A DNA stretch of 64,000 nt from Porphyromonas uenonis DSM 23387 = JCM 13868 (GTDB lineage Bacteria; Bacteroidota; Bacteroidia; Bacteroidales; Porphyromonadaceae). The DNA is taken from contig NZ_KI535306.1 in assembly GCF_000482365.1 (NCBI RefSeq), positions 300,958 to 364,957 on the forward strand, in the 5' to 3' direction. The notes beneath the pieces were generated by a model. It was not told where the DNA came from, made no database searches, and saw nothing but the letters and a program-made list of their open reading frames with translations. The translations under genes were made by a program, and so were the position numbers. Positions 1-8,983 of this stretch are shown one piece after another; within the stretch, counting starts at the first letter, position 1, and every line of letters starts with the position of its first letter.

Positions 1-803
1 ACCTTAACCTCTGTACCACGCTCTAGCGTAGCATTAGGCTGGATCTCCTGCTCCCCTGCGAAGAGCTTCAGATGTCCATGCGCTGGCTGTGCAAAGTGAA
101 TGGCGTAGGTGACTGGACGTGTAGAGATAAAGATCCCTCGTATAGTCAAGTCTTCCGTAGGTGTAAGCACATAGGTATTCTTATCTGAACTATCCCCTGT
201 TTGCGACTTCCCATTGATTACATAGCGGTCGAAGCGGTAGCCAGCCTTGGGATGTGCCTCTATGTAGACCTTTGTCTTATCAAGGACGGTGCCATCATTG
301 GGGATAGAAACCTCCTCAAAGTCGGAACCATAGTAGCCCACTTGCTTCTTCCAGTAGACCTTGATTGTTCCTCCATCTGTAGGGTCACTCGCATAGCTAA
401 TCTTATATTGCTTGAGACGCTTACAAGTCAATGCGATTTTGCTATCTTCCTCAAGATAAAAGTTGAGCCAAGTGCGGTTCCTGCCCTTTCTTACTTCGTC
501 GTTGACAGTCCACGAGCCAGCTTCCCAGCCCTTGGAGATTGTCGCCACAAAGTTAACAGCTGTACCCTTAGGAAGCCTCTCTCCAGACTTAAAGAAGACC
601 TTGCCACGACCGTTCTCTACGTCGAAGTAGTAAGCTTCGATGGTTCCCCACTCGTTAGTCTCTGAGAAGGTAACCAAGCAACCAGTCGTCGCCTGCGTCT
701 CTGCGTCTTTCACGGACGCATGAGTGTAGGACAGACTTGCCAGCATCGTGATAAGGAGGATCCCCAGGAGGGTCCAGTTGTTGCGTAATAATCTCTGTTT
801 CAT
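1..803 (-). CDS. Secreted protein with InlB-type beta repeats, 3' end outside window
   Basis: An open frame starts at the ATG at 803 and reads leftwards without a stop to the window edge (267 codons seen). The N-terminus is a signal peptide: a basic start (MKQRLLRNN), then a hydrophobic stretch around residues 11-25. After it come at least three segments of the type 'GGTI.V....G.......G..V...A.P..GY.F..W.VNG' (around residues 42-105, 125-190 and from 225), which resembles the divergent InlB B-repeat domain of secreted Bacteroidota proteins. Such repeats usually sit in cell-surface or exported proteins, and a C-terminal sorting signal could lie beyond the edge. Specific function unknown. It has its own promoter about 140 bases upstream and is not co-directional with a close neighbour. 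Confidence 0.8.
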   Translation of the reverse strand, partial: MKQRLLRNNWTLLGILLITMLASLSYTHASVKDAETQATTGCLVTFSETNEWGTIEAYYFDVENGRGKVFFKSGERLPKGTAVNFVATISKGWEAGSWTVNDEVRKGRNRTWLNFYLEEDSKIALTCKRLKQYKISYASDPTDGGTIKVYWKKQVGYYGSDFEEVSIPNDGTVLDKTKVYIEAHPKAGYRFDRYVINGKSQTGDSSDKNTYVLTPTEDLTIRGIFISTRPVTYAIHFAQPAHGHLKLFAGEQEIQPNATLERGTEVK

Positions 804-944
804 AATATATGATGTACTATTATAGGTTGTACTACGAAAAGTATCCACACAATCCCCTCTCTAGAGAGAACGTAGCGGACACAATCATCCATCAGACTAG
901 TTATCGGCACAGTCTTGATGACCCCTTTCTTTTGATTTAAGGTA

Positions 945-975
945 CAAAGGTAGTACGGGTCAGATTTCCTAGCAA
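945..975 (-). promoter_or_regulatory. Bacteroidota-type promoter for the gene starting at 803
   Basis: On the minus strand TACCTTTG (945-952) is preceded by TTG (973-975) with a 20-base spacer, matching the Bacteroidota TTG-N19-21-TAnnTTTG arrangement. It implies an untranslated leader of roughly 135 bases. Confidence 0.65.
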
Positions 976-1079
976 TACCCACTTTCGGGGATGCCCATAC
1001 TCATTGTATATCATTTACTTATCTCTCTTCTAAATTCTAACCCCCCAACCTCTAAATTCTAACATCTAATCTCCTTCCT

Positions 1080-1262
1080 ACCGAGGAAATCGGGAAGCGT
1101 CAGGGAGGAAACGAACTTTCCCCACGGAATCGGGAAATGAAACTTCGGAAGAATGAAATGAAACTTCGGAAGAAGCAAATCAAAGTTCCGAAGAATTTTT
1201 TCGTTCCTCGGTGGAGGAAGTTCGTTTACTACCGAGGCATTTTTGATTTTCTCGGAGGTGTG
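1080..1262. repeat. Nested inverted-repeat region (CTTCGGAAGAA family)
   Basis: Part of the 740-base gene-free stretch 804-1542. The 20-base motif around GAAATGAAACTTCGGAAGAA occurs twice (near 1134 and 1156) and is followed by its near-inverse (AAAGTTCCGAAGAATTTT near 1182). An outer pair of CCGAGG/CCTCGG blocks lies at about 1081 and 1206-1247. The same motif recurs in the spacer at 40,030-40,280. Bases 1029-1075 and 1308-1330 also hold short CTAAYYT heptamers. No gene is convincing here. Confidence 0.6.
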
Positions 1263-1362
1263 GGGTCTAGGGAGTCGAAGAGCGTCGGAGTACCTCGGAG
1301 GAGTGAGAGGCTAGAGGTTAGAAATTAGAGAGCATCGAAGCTGTCAAAGTGATCAGAGGAAT

Positions 1363-1510
1363 AACTGGTGTAGGGACACTTGGGACGAGTAACCCGCTGT
1401 AGATACTCACCGTGCGTCCCTACATCCGCTACTCGTCTCGTTTTGACACAACAGACGCACGAGCCGTGCATCCCAACAGTGGGTTGCACGTCCCGTGCGT
1501 TCGTTTATTT
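1363..1510. repeat. Dispersed GACGCAC/GTGCGTC palindromic repeat
   Basis: Contains GTGCGTCCCTACAT, TTTTGACACAACAGACGCACGA and further copies of GACGCAC with its complement GTGCGTC. The same blocks recur at about 22,020-22,470, 25,010-25,185 and 37,630-37,770. Always intergenic; open frames drawn through it are not credible genes. Confidence 0.6.
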
Positions 1511-1542
1511 CGCCAGTCGTCTCGCTGTAGCGAGTTGCGAGG

Positions 1543-3534
1543 TTACTCTGGGAGGGCTTCGATCTGCGCGAGGATCGTCTCGCCGAGGAGCTTCTTACGA
1601 CTGATGTGGTCGTGTACCTCTACGACGAAGGCGTTGTCCTCATAGTTGCCTCGCACCTGCTCGAAGTCGATGCGACGGTTGTGATCCCCGTCGAGGTCTA
1701 TGCCGAAGCCGACCTGCGTGAGCATCTCAAACTCTTTGTGGGCATCCTGGAGGAGGTACTCGTCTAGCGTGATGACGGTCTCTTGCCACTCCTTGATGAT
1801 CTGTATGACCCGCTCCACGGTCAGATCCTTGGCGGCGATGTCGTACCAGCGTAGCAAGAGGTCGTAAGCCCAGTGCCACTCGATCTCGTAGTAGCGACTA
1901 TGTATGGAGCGGATGGCGACGTTGACCTCGTCGAGCGTCTTGATCTGCCCCTCTTTGATCTGCTTGATCAGATTGCGCACGAGCCGACGAGGAGCGATCA
2001 TACCAGCTAGGTCGAGCCAGTCTGAGAGCCCCTCATTGCTGGTGGGCGGTAGGCAGGCGACGAGCTCGCTTTTGCTCTTGGGCGCTTGGTCCTGAATGCG
2101 CTGGATGAGTGAGTTGCCGAGGAACTTGACGATGCCCATCTCGTAGTAGCGACAACCCTTGACGAGGGAGCTATAACGGATGTGCATGTCGTGATAGATG
2201 TAGGTCGCATTGGAACTGCCGAGGTGCGTCTCCAGCGCCTTGAGCTTTTGCCACCCTTTGTACATCTTGCCGACCGTATAGGGCGAGAGAAGGTTGTAGT
2301 TGATGCAGTCGAGCTTTTCCTCTGGGTGACGCTTGTCACGCTTAGGCCACTTCTTGGTATCACGGATGGTACCGACGCTACGCAGGTTGGTGCCTGGCAC
2401 GAGGTAGCTCTGGTTGTCATTCTCTATAATATAGGAGAAGGGGAAGTCTGACGAGTCAATATGCGCCACGTGACGACCCATGATCAAGCTAAAAGCACCG
2501 ATGCGCGAAGGCCACAAGACGTACGAGTCGGAGGTGGTCTTACTACCACGCTCTACGATGCCCTGGTGAATGGGGCCGAGCTTGTAAAGGTGGTTGCTCT
2601 GGTTAGATCCACTGCCCGCATTGAGAAAAGAGTAGTAGCCAGCGATCAAGAGGCTACTCTTGTGCATCGTAACGGTAAAGGGACCGGCAAAGACGGCACA
2701 CGCCTCGCCGTTTTCGCACTGACAGTTGGCAAAGAAGAGCGAGTCGTGCGCACTGAAGAGGTGGGTCACCGAGCAACCCTGACCGATGAAGCTACGCGAG
2801 ACGTTGGAACCGTCTGAGACGACACAGCCAGCGGAGAAGATGAAGTCCCGACAGATCACCCCGTAGCCAACCTTTGTGGGGCTCAGAATGGTACTATTGA
2901 CAGATCCATTTTCCAGTACAGAGGCGCCGATGATGGAGCTGTGGGGGCCAACCTTGATATTGGTCATAAGACCGCAATGCTTGATGATGGAGCTCTCACC
3001 GATGGTGCCGCGGTCCGAACGCACGGAGTCGGTGTACCCCTCGACGAGCTTAGAGAGTGCGGTCTGTAGCTCCTTGTCGTGGCGATACATGGCTAGCATA
3101 TAAGCGGTCTGGGCGGTCAGGATGTCGCAGATGGGCACCTCGCGCCCGCCTGTCTCGTTGAGCACCTCGACGAGGTAACCATTGCCAAAGGTGGTCTCGC
3201 CCGTTACCTTGAGAGCGGCTATATCGTGAATGATCACATCATCAGCGATGTCGTAATGCGAGATGCAGTCCCGCACCCCGTCAATGATGACGCGGTCGCC
3301 GATGGTACAGTTGACCAGCTTCACATGAGCCAAGCGGTAAGGCTCGACGTAGCTCGGCTCCTCCTCGGAGGGACGACCGCCACGGTTGTCTCCGATCTCA
3401 CAGCTCCCGATGAAGTGAACCTGCTGACAGCGACTAGCGTCAAAGTATCTATGAACGCGAATCAAGGACCAGTCTTGCGCTTGGCAGCCCTGATCCGTTA
3501 GTTGTTTAATCTCTTTTGAATTAAGCTTTCGCAT
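1543..3534 (-). CDS. DUF4954 family left-handed beta-helix protein
   Basis: 663 residues, close to the usual length of the DUF4954 family found in Bacteroidota. The first ~330 residues are rich in short hydrophobic hexapeptide-like repeats (for example I-G-D-x-V-I-I, I-G-E-S-S-I-I, V-G-P-H-S-S-I-I-G-A), the signature of a left-handed parallel beta helix as in nucleotidyl- and acyltransferases. The C-terminal half is mostly helical with many charged residues. There is no signal peptide, so it is probably cytosolic. The family has no firmly assigned activity; a role in sugar-nucleotide metabolism has been guessed only from the fold. The next gene on this strand (malQ) ends 56 bases upstream of this start, so the two could be co-transcribed. 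Confidence 0.85.
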   Translation of the reverse strand: MRKLNSKEIKQLTDQGCQAQDWSLIRVHRYFDASRCQQVHFIGSCEIGDNRGGRPSEEEPSYVEPYRLAHVKLVNCTIGDRVIIDGVRDCISHYDIADDVIIHDIAALKVTGETTFGNGYLVEVLNETGGREVPICDILTAQTAYMLAMYRHDKELQTALSKLVEGYTDSVRSDRGTIGESSIIKHCGLMTNIKVGPHSSIIGASVLENGSVNSTILSPTKVGYGVICRDFIFSAGCVVSDGSNVSRSFIGQGCSVTHLFSAHDSLFFANCQCENGEACAVFAGPFTVTMHKSSLLIAGYYSFLNAGSGSNQSNHLYKLGPIHQGIVERGSKTTSDSYVLWPSRIGAFSLIMGRHVAHIDSSDFPFSYIIENDNQSYLVPGTNLRSVGTIRDTKKWPKRDKRHPEEKLDCINYNLLSPYTVGKMYKGWQKLKALETHLGSSNATYIYHDMHIRYSSLVKGCRYYEMGIVKFLGNSLIQRIQDQAPKSKSELVACLPPTSNEGLSDWLDLAGMIAPRRLVRNLIKQIKEGQIKTLDEVNVAIRSIHSRYYEIEWHWAYDLLLRWYDIAAKDLTVERVIQIIKEWQETVITLDEYLLQDAHKEFEMLTQVGFGIDLDGDHNRRIDFEQVRGNYEDNAFVVEVHDHISRKKLLGETILAQIEALPE

Positions 3535-3590
3535 AGATTATAGGTTGGGTTGTTTGTAGAAGTTTGGGAGAAAATAATAGGATGCTACGC

Positions 3591-5408
3591 TCACAGCCGA
3601 TGCGTCTCTGCGATCATCTGGCGGAGCTGTCGTATCCAGTCGTCTGGGAGCTCCTCGATAGCGATGGGCATGCGATAGCTCCACACATGATGGGGGTTGC
3701 TAGGATCGTTGATCTGCTCGCTATGCGGATCGACCGTGGCGCAGTGCTCGGGACTCAGGGCTAGCCAGTCTTGTAGTGGCAGTATGCAGAGTCGTGAGGG
3801 GCTCTCTAAGTGCCGGCGCACGATGATCTCTGCCAGCTCGGGCGTGAGCGTGGTGTCGTAGGGGACTTCGTAGTCAGCGAGGAAGTAATCGTAGTAGCGT
3901 CGTGAGCGAGCCTCGTCTTCTGCCCACCACAGGCGCAGTGGGGCGCAGTCGTGCGTTGAGGTGGTAGCGACGCTGTCCTCGGAGAAGTAGGGCGCCGCCT
4001 CAAACTCGATGCCAGCACTCTTCGGCATGCGCTCCACGTATAGCTTGAGGATGCCGAGCTCCTCTAGGACGGGGTAGACACACTGGGGGACCATCCCCAG
4101 ATCCTCGGCACAGAGATGGATGCTCGTGAGATCTTTCAGGAAGGTTAGACGCTCCAGTCCACGCTCGCGCCACAGCTCTTCGTTGCCTCCGTAGTAGTAC
4201 TCCTCGCAGACAGCTTGCATGCGCTTCTGCAGGTCGTGAGGTAGTGTCGCAAAGGGTGCAGCACTCGCCACGTCGTAGCGTGGCACATAGTCTCCTTCGA
4301 GAGTGGCTACCCAAAGCACCTCTTGCGTCGTTGCAGGTTTGTCGATCGGCGCTATCCACTCCGGTCGTAGTGTCTCGGAGAGCCCTAGCTTGGCGATCCG
4401 CTCCTCCGAGTAGCGCTGAGAGGGAACGAAGTAACCCAGCATCCCAGAGCGCCCGTCACGTGGTATGGACCACATACGGAAGAAGCCTAGCACGTGGTCC
4501 ACGCGCAGATAGTCATAGAAGCTCTCTAGATAGGCAAAGCGCTCCTGCCATAGTTTTTTCAAGTTCCTGAGACAGGTCAGAATGCCCCAGTTCTGTCCGT
4601 CGGGAGAGAAGTAGTCGGGAGGAGCTCCGCACGAGAGTTGCTTGTTAAAGTAGCTCGGGTAGGCTATCGTGTCCGCTGCATGCGGATCTATGCCCACGGG
4701 CAGGTCTCCCATGAGTGACAGCCCGTGCTGGCGAATCGTTGATACGGCACGGCGCATCTGTCGCTGCGCTACCATATAGCAGTAAACGTAGAAGTTGCCC
4801 GTACGGACGACCAAGGCTTTGTTTTCCTGCTCCAGCTCCTTGACCCGCTCCATCGCTTCCCAGAAGTCCCACTCCTCGCGATTGAGGTCGGGCAATAGGT
4901 CTAGCGCCGTCCGCATACAGACCCAGTAGTGCCAGATAGGCATACGATGGCGAGAGGCGCTGCCTTTAGTCAGACCGGCAGAGCAACTGATCTCATCGGT
5001 GAAGTATGGCGAAGCGTCCGCCTGCTCCGTAAAGGAAGCCCACAGCCAGCGTCGCTTGAGCTGCCACACTTGCGTATAGTCGAAGGTCTTTTGCGCACTG
5101 AGCCTCTGAGCCTCCGCACGCAGCTCCTGCTCCAGTTGCTGATCCGCCAGCGGGGGGAGCTGATCTACCGCTATGTAAATAGGGTTGAGCACCGTCGAGG
5201 CTAGTGATCGATAGGGATAGGAGTCACGGCTATCGCCATAGAGGGTCGTGTCCTCTAGAGGGAGCAGCTGTATGATGCGCATGCCCATCCGCTCCGCCAC
5301 TGGGGCAAACGCCTCCAGCGAGGCAAAGTCTCCACAGCCCGCATCGCCTTGGCGACGCAAGCTAAAGAGAGGGACGGCGACCCCAGCCTGACGCGGTATC
5401 TGACTCAT
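3591..5408 (-). CDS. malQ: 4-alpha-glucanotransferase (GH77, DPE2-like), no starch-binding domains
   Basis: GH77 enzyme that transfers alpha-1,4-glucan segments between oligosaccharides during glycogen or maltodextrin turnover in the cytosol. Motifs in order: the start near VPLFSLR; GAPPDYFSPDGQNWG at about 261-275; the catalytic nucleophile Asp304 in LRVDHVLGFF; the acid/base Glu435 in CAEDLGMVP; the transition-state Asp487 in TSTHDCAPLR. The Cys-Ala after His-Asp and the 'ILTC' after the NWG motif point to the DPE2-like branch. Many Bacteroidota DPE2-type enzymes are near 900 residues with N-terminal CBM20 domains; this one is 605 and begins directly at the GH77 domain, so carbohydrate-binding modules are missing. 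It lies upstream of the DUF4954 gene on the same strand. Confidence 0.93.
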   Translation of the reverse strand: MSQIPRQAGVAVPLFSLRRQGDAGCGDFASLEAFAPVAERMGMRIIQLLPLEDTTLYGDSRDSYPYRSLASTVLNPIYIAVDQLPPLADQQLEQELRAEAQRLSAQKTFDYTQVWQLKRRWLWASFTEQADASPYFTDEISCSAGLTKGSASRHRMPIWHYWVCMRTALDLLPDLNREEWDFWEAMERVKELEQENKALVVRTGNFYVYCYMVAQRQMRRAVSTIRQHGLSLMGDLPVGIDPHAADTIAYPSYFNKQLSCGAPPDYFSPDGQNWGILTCLRNLKKLWQERFAYLESFYDYLRVDHVLGFFRMWSIPRDGRSGMLGYFVPSQRYSEERIAKLGLSETLRPEWIAPIDKPATTQEVLWVATLEGDYVPRYDVASAAPFATLPHDLQKRMQAVCEEYYYGGNEELWRERGLERLTFLKDLTSIHLCAEDLGMVPQCVYPVLEELGILKLYVERMPKSAGIEFEAAPYFSEDSVATTSTHDCAPLRLWWAEDEARSRRYYDYFLADYEVPYDTTLTPELAEIIVRRHLESPSRLCILPLQDWLALSPEHCATVDPHSEQINDPSNPHHVWSYRMPIAIEELPDDWIRQLRQMIAETHRL

Positions 5409-5544
5409 ATTATATATAGTGTCACCTCAGCGGTAGATTCGGAGAAGCCATGCAGCTCTGAAAGAGAGAACTACACGGCTTCTGCGGCGTCGCCCATTAG
5501 CGGACTAGAGCGACTGCTTTAGGAGAGATATGTGCTAGTGAGGC

Positions 5545-6111
5545 TTACTCCTTGACACGCCCTACGTAAGAGCCGTCACGCGTATCTACCGTGACTACAT
5601 CATCCTGATTGATGAAGAGCGGTACACGGATCTCAGCCCCCGTCTCGACAATAGCAGGCTTGAGACTATTGGTAGCTGTATCACCCTTGATACCAGGCTC
5701 CGTATGACTGATGCGTAGATCTACGTGTGCAGGCAGCTCGCAGGTCAGGATTGTCTCGCTCTCAGCATGTACCATTGCCTCAACCATATCGCCCTCCTTG
5801 AGGAAGCGGACACCCTCGATCAGCTCGCCATTGATAGCGATCTGGTCAAATGTCTCGGGGTGCATAAAGTGGTAGCCCATATCATCGTTGTAGAGATACT
5901 GATAGGGACGACGCTCGATGCGCACCTCCTCTACCTTGACACCACTATTCCACGTTTTGTCGATGATGCGACCCGTAGCGACGTTGCGTAGCTTCGTACG
6001 AACGAAGGCTGGTCCCTTGCCTGGCTTAACGTGGAGAAACTCTACGATGAAGAAGTACTGCCCATCAATGTCTAGGCACATGCCATTGCGAAAGTCTGCT
6101 GTTGTAGCCAT
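5545..6111 (-). CDS. efp: Translation elongation factor P
   Basis: 188 residues, the normal length of EF-P. It binds between the ribosomal P and E sites and relieves stalling at polyproline. The N-terminal KOW-like domain carries the loop KPGKGPAF, with Lys32 at the position that is lysylated in E. coli. The middle and C-terminal OB domains follow, with the conserved tail motif [10 protein letters not shown] and the end segment [13 protein letters not shown]. It is a single gene with its own good promoter just upstream and about 170 bases from the divergently transcribed phosphorylase gene. Confidence 0.97.
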   Translation of the reverse strand: MATTADFRNGMCLDIDGQYFFIVEFLHVKPGKGPAFVRTKLRNVATGRIIDKTWNSGVKVEEVRIERRPYQYLYNDDMGYHFMHPETFDQIAINGELIEGVRFLKEGDMVEAMVHAESETILTCELPAHVDLRISHTEPGIKGDTATNSLKPAIVETGAEIRVPLFINQDDVVTVDTRDGSYVGRVKE

Positions 6112-6156
6112 ATATTATTTGTCTATTCAGTGAAGTTACTTAGTTACTTACCGATG

Positions 6157-6188
6157 CAAAAGTAGTAAAACATCAGCTACTACGCAAA
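6157..6188 (-). promoter_or_regulatory. Promoter of efp
   Basis: On the minus strand TTTG (6185-6188) is followed after 20 bases by TACTTTTG (6157-6164), a full match to the Bacteroidota housekeeping promoter form. The leader to the efp ATG is about 40 bases. Confidence 0.75.
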
Positions 6189-6241
6189 TAGCGTCCGACA
6201 CCTCTTCCCGACGAAGACGAGGTGGTGTGGCGGAGTTTTTG

Positions 6242-6249
6242 TATTTTTG
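6242..6249 (+). promoter_or_regulatory. Probable -7 box for the phosphorylase gene
   Basis: TATTTTTG lies 34 bases before the ATG at 6284. No clear TTG is seen at the expected upstream distance, so this is weaker than the efp promoter opposite it. Confidence 0.45.
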
Positions 6250-6283
6250 GAGTGTCATCATTCACTATAACTGAAATACAGCT

Positions 6284-7171
6284 ATGAGTACACAAAACCG
6301 AATCATACCTCCCAGCGAACTAATTGTCAATGACGATGGCTCTATCTTTCACCTCCATCTGAAGCCCGAGCAGCTGGCTGACAAGATCGTCCTCTGTGGC
6401 GACCCCTCTCGTGTGGATATGATCGCCTCCCACTTTGACTCTCAGGAGTGCTCGGTGAGCAATCGTGAGTTTCACTCGATCACCGGTACCTATCGTGGCA
6501 AGCGGATCACCGTCCAGAGCCACGGCATAGGCTGTGACAACATTGAGATCGTCATCAACGAGCTAGACGCACTCGCCAATATCAACCTGCAGACTCGCCA
6601 GGTACGTCCCAACCACCGCAAGCTGACGATGGTACGCGTGGGCACCAGTGGCGGTCTGCAGCCCGAGACGCCAATAGGCACGTTTGTCGCAGCGCACAAG
6701 GCGATTGGCTTCGAGGGGTCGCTCTTTTTCTATGCCAATACGGAGGCGATACGTGACCTCCCCTTTGAGGCGGCGCTCAAGGAGCAGTTGCAGTGGCCGA
6801 TCAAGGGTCTCGATCCCTATGTGGTCAACTGTAGCGAGGCGCTCTACCAGCAGATCGTCGGGGACTATGGAGACATCGTCCGTGGCTGTACGATCGCTGC
6901 CAATGGATTTTACGCACCTCAGGGAAGGCAGCTGCGCCTACCTCTTGCAGATCCGACGCTGAATCAGAAGATTGAGGCTTTTGAGTTCAAGGGTCAGCGC
7001 ATCACCAACTTTGAGATGGAGTCGGCCGCACTCAGTGGTATCGGTAGCCTCCTAGGACACGACACGCTGACCGTCTGCTACATCATCGCAGGCCGTCAGA
7101 ACTTAAATATGAATACCAACTACAAGCAAGGCATCGACGGGCTCATCGAGCTCGTCCTAGAGCGCATCTAG
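6284..7171 (+). CDS. Nucleoside phosphorylase, uridine phosphorylase-like
   Basis: Member of the PNP/UDP phosphorylase family, which splits a nucleoside with phosphate into base and (deoxy)ribose-1-phosphate for salvage in the cytosol. Visible motifs: the phosphate-loop segment CGDPSRVDMIA near residue 39; VRVGTSGGLQ around 117-126; NFEMESAAL near 242-250, where the Glu contacts the ribose. Length is 295, longer than the ~250 of E. coli Udp but usual for the Bacteroidota branch. The substrate base cannot be fixed from sequence alone; uridine is the most likely. No operon partner is close: the next gene starts over 200 bases downstream. Confidence 0.88.
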   Translation: MSTQNRIIPPSELIVNDDGSIFHLHLKPEQLADKIVLCGDPSRVDMIASHFDSQECSVSNREFHSITGTYRGKRITVQSHGIGCDNIEIVINELDALANINLQTRQVRPNHRKLTMVRVGTSGGLQPETPIGTFVAAHKAIGFEGSLFFYANTEAIRDLPFEAALKEQLQWPIKGLDPYVVNCSEALYQQIVGDYGDIVRGCTIAANGFYAPQGRQLRLPLADPTLNQKIEAFEFKGQRITNFEMESAALSGIGSLLGHDTLTVCYIIAGRQNLNMNTNYKQGIDGLIELVLERI

Positions 7172-7228
7172 CGCTTAAATGCTGAGAGGTCTTAGCGTCC
7201 CAATGTGACTACTAAAATCCTCTTTCGC

Positions 7229-7258
7229 TTGTCGTGTAACTATTTTTTCGTACCTTTA
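7229..7258 (+). promoter_or_regulatory. Promoter upstream of the YtxH gene
   Basis: TTG (7229-7231), 19-base spacer, TACCTTTA (7251-7258). The final base departs from the TAnnTTTG form. A leader of about 120 bases would separate it from the ATG at 7383. Confidence 0.5.
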
Positions 7259-7382
7259 GGGTGTCGAGGTGATACTTTCCACTTATATAGGGGAGCCATC
7301 GAGACAGACAGAGATCTGCAGGAGCGATCTGCAGACTACTAAACCAAGACAGTAATATTCACTATTAAAGAACAGAATAGAT

Positions 7383-7706
7383 ATGAACAACACAGGACGT
7401 ATAGCACTAGGCATTGCTATCGGCGCTGCTATCGGCGCTGCCATCACTTACCTCTCAGACCGCGACAAGCGTGATCAGCTCTATGACGATCTCAGCACGA
7501 CGGCCGACCGCACTCGTGACTCTCTCGTAGAGGGATACTATGAGGCTAAGGACCGCTTTGAGACTTATCGCGACAAGCTACAAAAGCGTGGCAAAAAGTT
7601 TGCCGAGGAGGTCGAGGAGCAGTTTGACGAGACCGTAGACAAGGCTAAGGAGACAGCCAGCAAAGCCAAGGAGACTGTCGAAGAGGCTAAAAAGGCCGTC
7701 AAGTAA
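7383..7706 (+). CDS. YtxH domain protein
   Basis: 107-residue small envelope protein. A glycine/alanine-rich hydrophobic segment at about residues 5-24 (GIAIGAAIGAAITYL) is followed by a long charged helix with many Lys/Glu and Ala, ending in repeats of the form KAKETA/KAKETVEEAKKAVK. This is the YtxH (PF12732) layout: one N-terminal membrane helix and an amphipathic cytosolic tail. In Firmicutes the family is linked to general stress; in Bacteroidota it often sits next to a holin-X-like gene, as here. Confidence 0.85.
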   Translation: MNNTGRIALGIAIGAAIGAAITYLSDRDKRDQLYDDLSTTADRTRDSLVEGYYEAKDRFETYRDKLQKRGKKFAEEVEEQFDETVDKAKETASKAKETVEEAKKAVK

Positions 7707-7758
7707 ACCCTCACACCGAGGCTATTCCCATTGAGCTATACACACTCAACAAGGACTT

Positions 7759-7828
7759 AGAGAGTAGCATACTCATCCGCACCAGAGAGACCTCGAGTCA
7801 CTCACGACAGATGAGCACGCTACTCTCT
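7759..7828 (+). terminator. Long-stem hairpin, possible terminator after the YtxH gene
   Basis: AGAGAGTAGC (7759-7768) pairs with GCTACTCTCT (7819-7828), extended inwards by ACTCAT/ATGAG. The loop is long and the T run after it is weak, so the terminator role is uncertain. CTAAYYT-like heptamers follow at 7843-7880. Confidence 0.4.
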
Positions 7829-7885
7829 TATTCATCTCTAGACCTCTAATAATATCTAATATCTAAACTCTAATCTCTAGTCTCT

Positions 7886-8353
7886 ATGCAAGACTTCAAA
7901 ATCTCTCGCTTTATCTATCACACCAAGGAGTACCTCAAGGCATACGCTCGTCGAGCCATCTACTCAAGCACTGATGCTGGCATGAAGGCCGCAGGAAATC
8001 TTCTTACGATACTTCTAGTCTTGGCGCTAATGCCCTTCGTGATGATCCTCCTACTCTTCGCTGGAGTGGCGGGTATCAATGCTTGGCTAGAGCTAGGATG
8101 GGGTTGGAGCCTACTTATAGGCGCTGGAGTCTTACTACTACTAGGGATTATCATCCTACTCCTTCGCAAGGTTATCGTGCGCTCCGTCAGCACACACATC
8201 TACCGTAAGGTGCATAGTTCTCTACTCAAGCTGGACGACAAGCTACGCCCGCGGCCGATAGCAGCTGACGAGGCTGATCCTAGCGACTATGCTACTGAGA
8301 GCGAAGACACCCTCCTCCCTACCAACGACGAGTCCTCCACACCAACCCGCTAA
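7886..8353 (+). CDS. Phage holin family / holin-X-like membrane protein
   Basis: 155 residues with two adjacent membrane helices: about residues 38-62 (LLTILLVLALMPFVMILLLFAG) and 72-96 (GWSLLIGAGVLLLLGIIILLL), joined by a short loop with a conserved-looking AWLELGWGW. The layout and the neighbourhood (YtxH upstream) match the family annotated as Actinobacterial Holin-X (PF07332). Despite the name such chromosomal members are not thought to be phage lysis proteins. The tail of ~45 residues is acidic and low in hydrophobics, hence cytosolic. Probably co-transcribed with the next gene, which starts 15 bases on. Confidence 0.75.
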   Translation: MQDFKISRFIYHTKEYLKAYARRAIYSSTDAGMKAAGNLLTILLVLALMPFVMILLLFAGVAGINAWLELGWGWSLLIGAGVLLLLGIIILLLRKVIVRSVSTHIYRKVHSSLLKLDDKLRPRPIAADEADPSDYATESEDTLLPTNDESSTPTR

Positions 8354-8368
8354 CCTGACTATACAATC

Positions 8369-8809
8369 ATGAAGAAAAGAGCATCATATCAAGACTTCCA
8401 AAGACGTCAGAAACTCGCTGAGGCTGATCTCCAAATTGCTGAGCGTGTCTGGCAGAGAGAGTTGGGATATATCAAAGGGCAGGGCATCAAGAAGACACTT
8501 ATCAATGAGGCAAAAGAGCAGATAGCTCCTCCCGGATCTCTACTGGGTCGTCTGATCACGCCATCCACACGTAGACAGCGACGTAAGGGGAACTCATTAT
8601 TCTCTAAGTTGACGGGGAGCTCTAAGCAATCCACCTACAACTCCCTGACACAGAGCGATCAGGACGAAAAGAAATCCCAAGGAGTGACACAGCGGATCCT
8701 CAGTACTGGCTTGTCCCTCGCCAAGCCGATCTTGTGGACTGTAGGCCTGGGCATGGCAAAAGGGTTCCTCCGCCGTAAGTTCAAGCCTCTGCGTTTTCTC
8801 ATCCGCTAA
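8369..8809 (+). CDS. Unknown basic protein next to the holin-like gene
   Basis: 146 residues, not recognised. Very basic, with Arg/Lys-rich patches (RRQRRKG near 70-76, the tail LRRKFKPLRFLIR) and one weakly hydrophobic segment around residues 114-134 (LSLAKPILWTVGLGMAKGFL). No signal peptide. Starting 15 bases after the holin-like gene, it completes a YtxH / two-helix protein / basic protein trio. An association with the membrane inner face is an inference from charge and context. Confidence 0.7.
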   Translation: MKKRASYQDFQRRQKLAEADLQIAERVWQRELGYIKGQGIKKTLINEAKEQIAPPGSLLGRLITPSTRRQRRKGNSLFSKLTGSSKQSTYNSLTQSDQDEKKSQGVTQRILSTGLSLAKPILWTVGLGMAKGFLRRKFKPLRFLIR

Positions 8810-8878
8810 GCCGTCTAGAGCTTAAAGCTCTCGCCATAAGTGCTCACCAGCACAAGAAGCTCCAATCGCTTATTTCAG

Positions 8879-8886
8879 TACCTTTG
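8879..8886 (+). promoter_or_regulatory. Probable -7 box for the 8984-12008 operon
   Basis: TACCTTTG at 8879-8886, about 98 bases before the ATG at 8984; no clear TTG at the usual spacing. A small GAGCTTAAAGCTC palindrome sits just upstream at about 8817-8830. Confidence 0.45.
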
Positions 8887-8983
8887 CGAAGCGTAAGGAA
8901 GGGACGTAGCTCTACCTTTGAGGTCGTGTGACTGTCGCTCTTTACTTTAAGTCTCTCTTGGCATCGCATTACTCTGAAGCTTT

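Noticed and set aside
1380-1604. Small plus-strand genes at 1137-1645
   Set aside because: They consist of repeat translation or overlap the 3' end of the DUF4954 gene.
7886-8353. Prophage remnant because of a holin-like gene
   Set aside because: No other phage genes are near; the YtxH partner is typical of chromosomal envelope genes.
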